In this document: piece after piece, positions 60,708-64,000 of the stretch
Position numbering within the stretch: position 1 is the first letter of the stretch
Layout of the letters: the number at the start of each line of letters is the position of its first letter
NCBI RefSeq assembly: GCF_024172185.1
Contig: NZ_JAMZEC010000001.1
Location: 9,089,001-9,153,000 of the forward strand
Length of the DNA: 64,000 bases
DNA from: Nonomuraea roseoviolacea subsp. carminata
GTDB lineage: Bacteria > Actinomycetota > Actinomycetes > Streptosporangiales > Streptosporangiaceae
Reading direction: 5' to 3'
Notes under the pieces: model-generated
The model's input: the letters and a program-made list of their open reading frames with translations, nothing else
The model's database searches: none
What the model was told of the DNA's origin: nothing
Made by a program: the position numbers and the translations under genes

Positions 60708-62240
60708 CTACCCGGTGGCTTCGGCGAGACCTGGCGGGCCCGCCGTCCTCGCCGCAGCGAGGAAGCGTTCGTACACGGTGTCGTAGGCGGCGGCGAGGGC
60801 CGGGTCGCGCGGCTCGGCCTCGCGAGGCAGGACCGGCACGTCGTCGAGGGACCCGCCGGCCTGCCCGGCGACCAGCGCGGCCCCCGCGCACACCGCGTCG
60901 CCCGCCCGCACCACCTCCACGGGCGGCACGGACACCGCCGCCTTGACCAGCATCCACAGCGGGATCCTGACCTGCCCGCCGAACACGACCAGCCGCTCCG
61001 CCGCCACCCCCGCCACGGCGGTGAGCTCGGCGAGCGTCCAGCGCGTGTGCAGGCAGGTGCCCTCGACGGCGGCGGCCAGCAGGTCGCCCGCGCCATGAGC
61101 GGCGTCCAGCCCCGCCAGCGTCAACCGCCTTCCCGGATCGGGCGCCGGGGCGGCACGTCCGCGCAGGTACGGCTCGGCGACGATACCCGTGGGCAGCCGC
61201 ACCCCGTCCAGCAGGCGAGGCAGCACGGCATACCTGTCCCCCGCCGCAGAGCCGGAGCGGGACGCCGAGCCCGAGCCGGGGGTGGAGCTGGAACCGGGAC
61301 CTGGGGGGAGTGCGGGGTCGCGCAGGGAGGCGGAGTCGAGGACGGGGGTGAGGAGATCGAGCAGCCAGTCGAGCAGCGCGCCGCTGCTGGACAGGCCGCC
61401 GACGAGCACGACGTGCCGCCCGTCGAGGGACGGGTCGGCCGTGACGCCGAGGGCCAGGCCGGTCCGGGGGTCCGGCGGCGCCGCGGCCGGCACCATGACG
61501 GCCTCCGCCGTGCCCAGCGAGTCGCCGGCGTCCCCGGGGCGGCGGACGCCGGCGGCCCAGCATCCCACCATGTGGTCGTGGCCGGCGATCACCACGGGCG
61601 TGCCGGGGGTCACGCCGTCGAGTCCGGGCACCGCCCCGCCGACCGGCTCCACCGCCCCCGCCACCGGCGGCAGCACCTCGGGTGTGAGCCCGGCGAGCGC
61701 GAGCAGGTCCGGGTCGTACGCGTGCCGGCCCACATCGTAGGCGAGCGTGCGGGCGGCCAGCGTCTCGTGGGTGCGCAGCGTGCCCGTGAGGGCGTGGGCC
61801 ACGGCGTCGGGCGCGCCCGCCCACCAGCGCATCCGGTCCAGGACGGCGGGCTCGTGGCGGCGCAGCCACAGCCACTTGGCCAGCGGCGTCTTGGCGGTGG
61901 CGCGGTGCCCGGTGACCTCGAACAGCCGCACCGCGTCACGGGCCAGGCCGGCGGCCTCGTCGGCGCCCCGGGGGTCGGTCCACCACAGGAACGGGGTCAG
62001 CGGGCGGCCCTCCGCGTCGAGCGGCACGCCGGTCTCGGCCATGCCGGTGACGCCGATCGCGTCGGGCCGGCGCCCGGTCCTGGCCGCGCACGCCGCCAGC
62101 CCTTCGCGGACAGCCGCGACCAGGGCGGGCAACTCGCGCGGGGTCGGCCGGCGGAACTCGGCCGGGCACCGGCCGTTCTCGTCGTGGAAGCCCACTTTGA
62201 CGTGCGTCGTCCCGACGTCCACCCCGGCCAGCGTGCGCAT
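60708..62240 (-). CDS. FGGY-family carbohydrate kinase
   Basis: The 510-residue protein starts with LAGVDVGTTHVKVGFHDENG, the phosphate 1 motif. GVTGMAETGVPLDAEG, PFLWWTDPRG, and VVIAGHDHMVGCWAAG follow in the first domain. The second domain has LVVFGGQVRIPLWMLVKAAV and VVRAGDAVCAGAALVAGQ. The last block matches xylulokinase/gluconokinase-like motifs, but sugar is not defined. A Ser/Gly-rich insert (about residues 310-335) is not family-typical. TAGGCT lies seven bases before ATG 62240, so it may be leaderless. It converges with the ROK gene, and the likely role is phosphorylating the imported sugar. Confidence 0.9.
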   Translation of the reverse strand: MRTLAGVDVGTTHVKVGFHDENGRCPAEFRRPTPRELPALVAAVREGLAACAARTGRRPDAIGVTGMAETGVPLDAEGRPLTPFLWWTDPRGADEAAGLARDAVRLFEVTGHRATAKTPLAKWLWLRRHEPAVLDRMRWWAGAPDAVAHALTGTLRTHETLAARTLAYDVGRHAYDPDLLALAGLTPEVLPPVAGAVEPVGGAVPGLDGVTPGTPVVIAGHDHMVGCWAAGVRRPGDAGDSLGTAEAVMVPAAAPPDPRTGLALGVTADPSLDGRHVVLVGGLSSSGALLDWLLDLLTPVLDSASLRDPALPPGPGSSSTPGSGSASRSGSAAGDRYAVLPRLLDGVRLPTGIVAEPYLRGRAAPAPDPGRRLTLAGLDAAHGAGDLLAAAVEGTCLHTRWTLAELTAVAGVAAERLVVFGGQVRIPLWMLVKAAVSVPPVEVVRAGDAVCAGAALVAGQAGGSLDDVPVLPREAEPRDPALAAAYDTVYERFLAAARTAGPPGLAEATG

Positions 62241-62418
62241 GGGCGGGAGCCTACGCGACAGCGCCGCATGGGTACCGCGCTCGCACCACGACCGCCCTCC
62301 CGAGGCGCTCGGGTGGCGACATGCCCTCGATCCTGACGGAGGCGCGCGACCGGGCTCCATGTCAGGCTGTACGCGACCATGACCACAGACGTCGTACGAG
62401 TGACAGGAGCGGAGACCA

Positions 62419-63180
62419 GTGCTGCACGTCAACCACGCCACGACCGGCGCGCCCGGCGGCGCCAACGAGGACTACCTCGTCACCGGGCCGGCCTGGATCG
62501 CGGTTCTCGACGGAGCGACGGCGCCGCGAGGCGTCGACTCCGGGTGCGTCCACGACGTGCGCTGGCTGGTCCGCACCCTCGCCATGGCCGTCGCCGCGCG
62601 CATCGAGGAGCCGTGGCCGCTGACCCGGGTCCTCGGTGAGGCCATCCACGCGACCATGCGCGCGCACGGCGACGGCTGCGACCTCGTCAACCCCGACTCG
62701 CCCTCGGCCACCGTCGCCATCGTACGGCGCACCGGCGACCAGCTCGACTACCTCGTGCTGTGCGACTCCCCCATCGCCATCCGGCACCCGGACGGCACCG
62801 TCACGGTCGTCGCGGACGACCGCCTCGATCACCTGCCGGGCGGCCACCCCTACGGCCTCGAACTGATCCGTTCCCTGCGCAACCAGCCGGACGGGTTCTG
62901 GGTGGCCTCCACCGCGCCGCACGCCGCCGCCGAGGCCCTGACCGGCTCCGTGCCGGTGGCCGACGTGACGGGGGTCGGCATGTTCACGGACGGCGTGACG
63001 AGGCTGGTCGAGTGGTACGGCCGCTCGTGGGAGCAGGTGCTCGACACCCTGACCGAACGCGGCCCGGTGAGCCTGCTCGCCGACGTCCGCGAGGCGGAGC
63101 TCACCTACGGACCGCCGCGGCCGGCCAAGCTCCACGACGACGCCACCGCCGCCTGGGTCCTGCCCATCCCCGCCATCTGA
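62419..63180 (+). CDS. PP2C-like phosphatase domain protein
   Basis: The 253-residue protein has degenerate PPM/PP2C motifs: GANEDYLVTGPAWIAVLDGAT at the N-terminus, PSATVAIVRRTGDQLDYLVLCDSPI in the centre, GVGMFTDGVTRLVEW for a metal Asp, and LHDDATAAWVLPI at the end. Asp residues for metal binding are in VLDGAT, FTDGV and HDDA, but the usual GHxGG after DG is not present. It may therefore be a specialised Ser/Thr phosphatase or a binding protein. GTG 62419 has GGAG about six bases before. No kinase gene is close. Confidence 0.8.
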   Translation: MLHVNHATTGAPGGANEDYLVTGPAWIAVLDGATAPRGVDSGCVHDVRWLVRTLAMAVAARIEEPWPLTRVLGEAIHATMRAHGDGCDLVNPDSPSATVAIVRRTGDQLDYLVLCDSPIAIRHPDGTVTVVADDRLDHLPGGHPYGLELIRSLRNQPDGFWVASTAPHAAAEALTGSVPVADVTGVGMFTDGVTRLVEWYGRSWEQVLDTLTERGPVSLLADVREAELTYGPPRPAKLHDDATAAWVLPIPAI

Positions 63181-63404
63181 CGATCACCCCAGCCCCCGGA
63201 GGGGCGCCACGCACGGGCTGATGCCGGTGAGCTCTCTCCCGCCGTCGTGCTCACCGCCGTCATCCGCAGCAGTTCTTCAGCGGCTGCGGGCAGCGCGTCA
63301 GCATCCCCCGCGCGCTCGCCGTCCGGCCCCGGCGGATCTTCTCGCGACGAGGCGGTGCCGTGCTGGACGTGTCAACCTCCGTGTCGGCGCCACCGTGAAC
63401 TACC
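63181..63404. other. Gap without a recognisable gene
   Basis: No frame has convincing codon bias. The region leads into a strong terminator hairpin. Confidence 0.5.
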
Positions 63405-63427
63405 GGCGGGGCCGCACCGGCCCCGCC
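63405..63427. terminator. Bidirectional terminator, 10-bp GC stem
   Basis: Arms GGCGGGGCCG (63405-63414) and CGGCCCCGCC (63418-63427) flank CAC. It lies between the convergent PP2C-like gene and the surface protein gene. Confidence 0.82.
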
Positions 63428-63451
63428 GTCCCGATCCCGAGGCCGGTGGGA

Positions 63452-64000
63452 TCAGCGGGTGGAGAAGGCGACGGCTGTCGTGGAGGCGATCAGGGTCGTC
63501 ACCACCACCATGACGAGCACCGACCCCAGCGGGCTGTGGCGCCTGTGGGCCGGGGCGGCGAGCTTGCGGGGCGGATGGGCCGCCACGCGGGCGGGCGTGG
63601 GCTCCGGTGTCGGCTCCGCCTTCGGCGAGGTGGTCGCGGACGGCTCCGGCGCGGCGGCGCGGACGGTGTGCCGTGCCGGTGTGCGGACCGGCGTCGAACT
63701 GGGCACCGGGGCGGGACTCCGCGTGGGCGTCGGACGTCGCGTCGGCGTCACCCGGGGGGTGGGGGCGCGGGTCGGGGTCGATGAGGGTGTGGCGGTGGGC
63801 GACGGGGTGACCGTCGGGGCGGGTGCGGCACGGCTGCGGCCGCAGGAGCCGATCTCGACGCTCACCACGGGCGGCACGTCCACGCAGACCGGCCCGGGAG
63901 GCGGTCCGCAGGAGCCGATGTGCACCAGGGCCACCGGCAGGTCGGCGCACACGGCCAGGCCGCCGCCTCTCCGGGCGCCTCTCCGGTCGTCGTCCCGGTC
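63452..64000 (-). CDS. C-terminally anchored Pro/Thr-rich protein with Cys repeats, cut by window edge
   Basis: The frame is open to base 64000, so the N-terminus lies outside or begins at an internal GTG such as 63952. The visible part has two Cys-containing repeats (VCADLPVALVHIGSCG and VCVDVPPVVSVEIGSCG), then a 100-residue Pro/Thr/Ser stalk (TPTRAPTPRVTPTRRPTPTR). A C-terminal hydrophobic segment SVLVMVVVTTLIASTTAVAF ends with STR. The layout is that of a surface protein with a tail anchor. The repeat type is unknown to me. Confidence 0.65.
   Translation of the reverse strand, partial: DRDDDRRGARRGGGLAVCADLPVALVHIGSCGPPPGPVCVDVPPVVSVEIGSCGRSRAAPAPTVTPSPTATPSSTPTRAPTPRVTPTRRPTPTRSPAPVPSSTPVRTPARHTVRAAAPEPSATTSPKAEPTPEPTPARVAAHPPRKLAAPAHRRHSPLGSVLVMVVVTTLIASTTAVAFSTR

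Overview
The window is high-GC DNA (about 70 percent or more by eye) with strong third-position GC in every real gene, many GTG starts, Ser/Thr-kinase, HxlR, ROK and LacI regulators, and numerous genes that appear to be read from leaderless mRNAs. This points to a filamentous actinomycete. The order Streptosporangiales is a plausible guess, but no 16S or other taxonomic marker is present. About 54 intact or edge-truncated genes and one clear pseudogene are supported. No tRNA, rRNA, CRISPR array or intact insertion sequence was seen.

Layout. 1-9.4 kb: the N-terminal part of a NACHT (NLR-like) protein cut by the left edge, propionyl-CoA synthetase, a cation diffusion facilitator, a TPR protein, a secreted DUF1996 protein, arylamine N-acetyltransferase, and two small or unknown proteins. 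9.4-22.5 kb: housekeeping-like genes, namely a FetB-type permease, methyltransferase, CBS protein, MmcQ/YjbR protein, class A beta-lactamase-like lipoprotein, bifunctional penicillin-binding protein, a DUF2218-O-methyltransferase fusion, an unusual Hsp100 ATPase, an NAD-binding reductase, HAD phosphatase and 6-phosphogluconate dehydrogenase. 22.6-31.4 kb: an accessory-looking stretch with a TetR-dehalogenase-like pair, an AraC regulator, a four-gene nitrilase/membrane protein/amidase/tautomerase operon with a divergent HxlR regulator, 600 bases of degraded or non-coding DNA with a double palindrome, and a nucleotidyltransferase. 31.5-37.4 kb: a LacI-controlled maltose-type ABC importer whose GH13 glucosidase is broken by an internal deletion. 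37.7-53 kb: a MazF/PemK-fold protein with a tyrosine phosphatase, an MFS exporter, two flavin oxidases, LysR and TetR regulators with partners, a metallo-hydrolase, pirin, a large receptor Ser/Thr kinase and cell-wall or surface proteins. 53.2-64 kb: a flavin monooxygenase, then a second sugar cluster (GH35 galactosidase, ABC importer, ROK regulator, FGGY kinase), a PP2C-like protein, and a C-terminally anchored surface protein running off the right edge.

How the genes work together. Two catabolic sugar modules each pair a lipoprotein-based ABC importer with a glycoside hydrolase and a local repressor. In the first, the hydrolase has decayed while importer and repressor remain. The nitrilase-amidase-tautomerase operon reads as a small-molecule C-N hydrolysis pathway with its own membrane protein.

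The most unusual feature is a recurring architecture. At eight places the last bases of a gene, including its stop codon, are tandemly repeated (units of 11 to 41 bp, 2 to about 8 copies) into the following intergenic space. At one convergent pair a single 41-bp unit carries stop codons for both strands. A second theme is leaderless expression: a TANNNT-like -10 box lies 6 to 8 bases before the start codon in at least ten genes.
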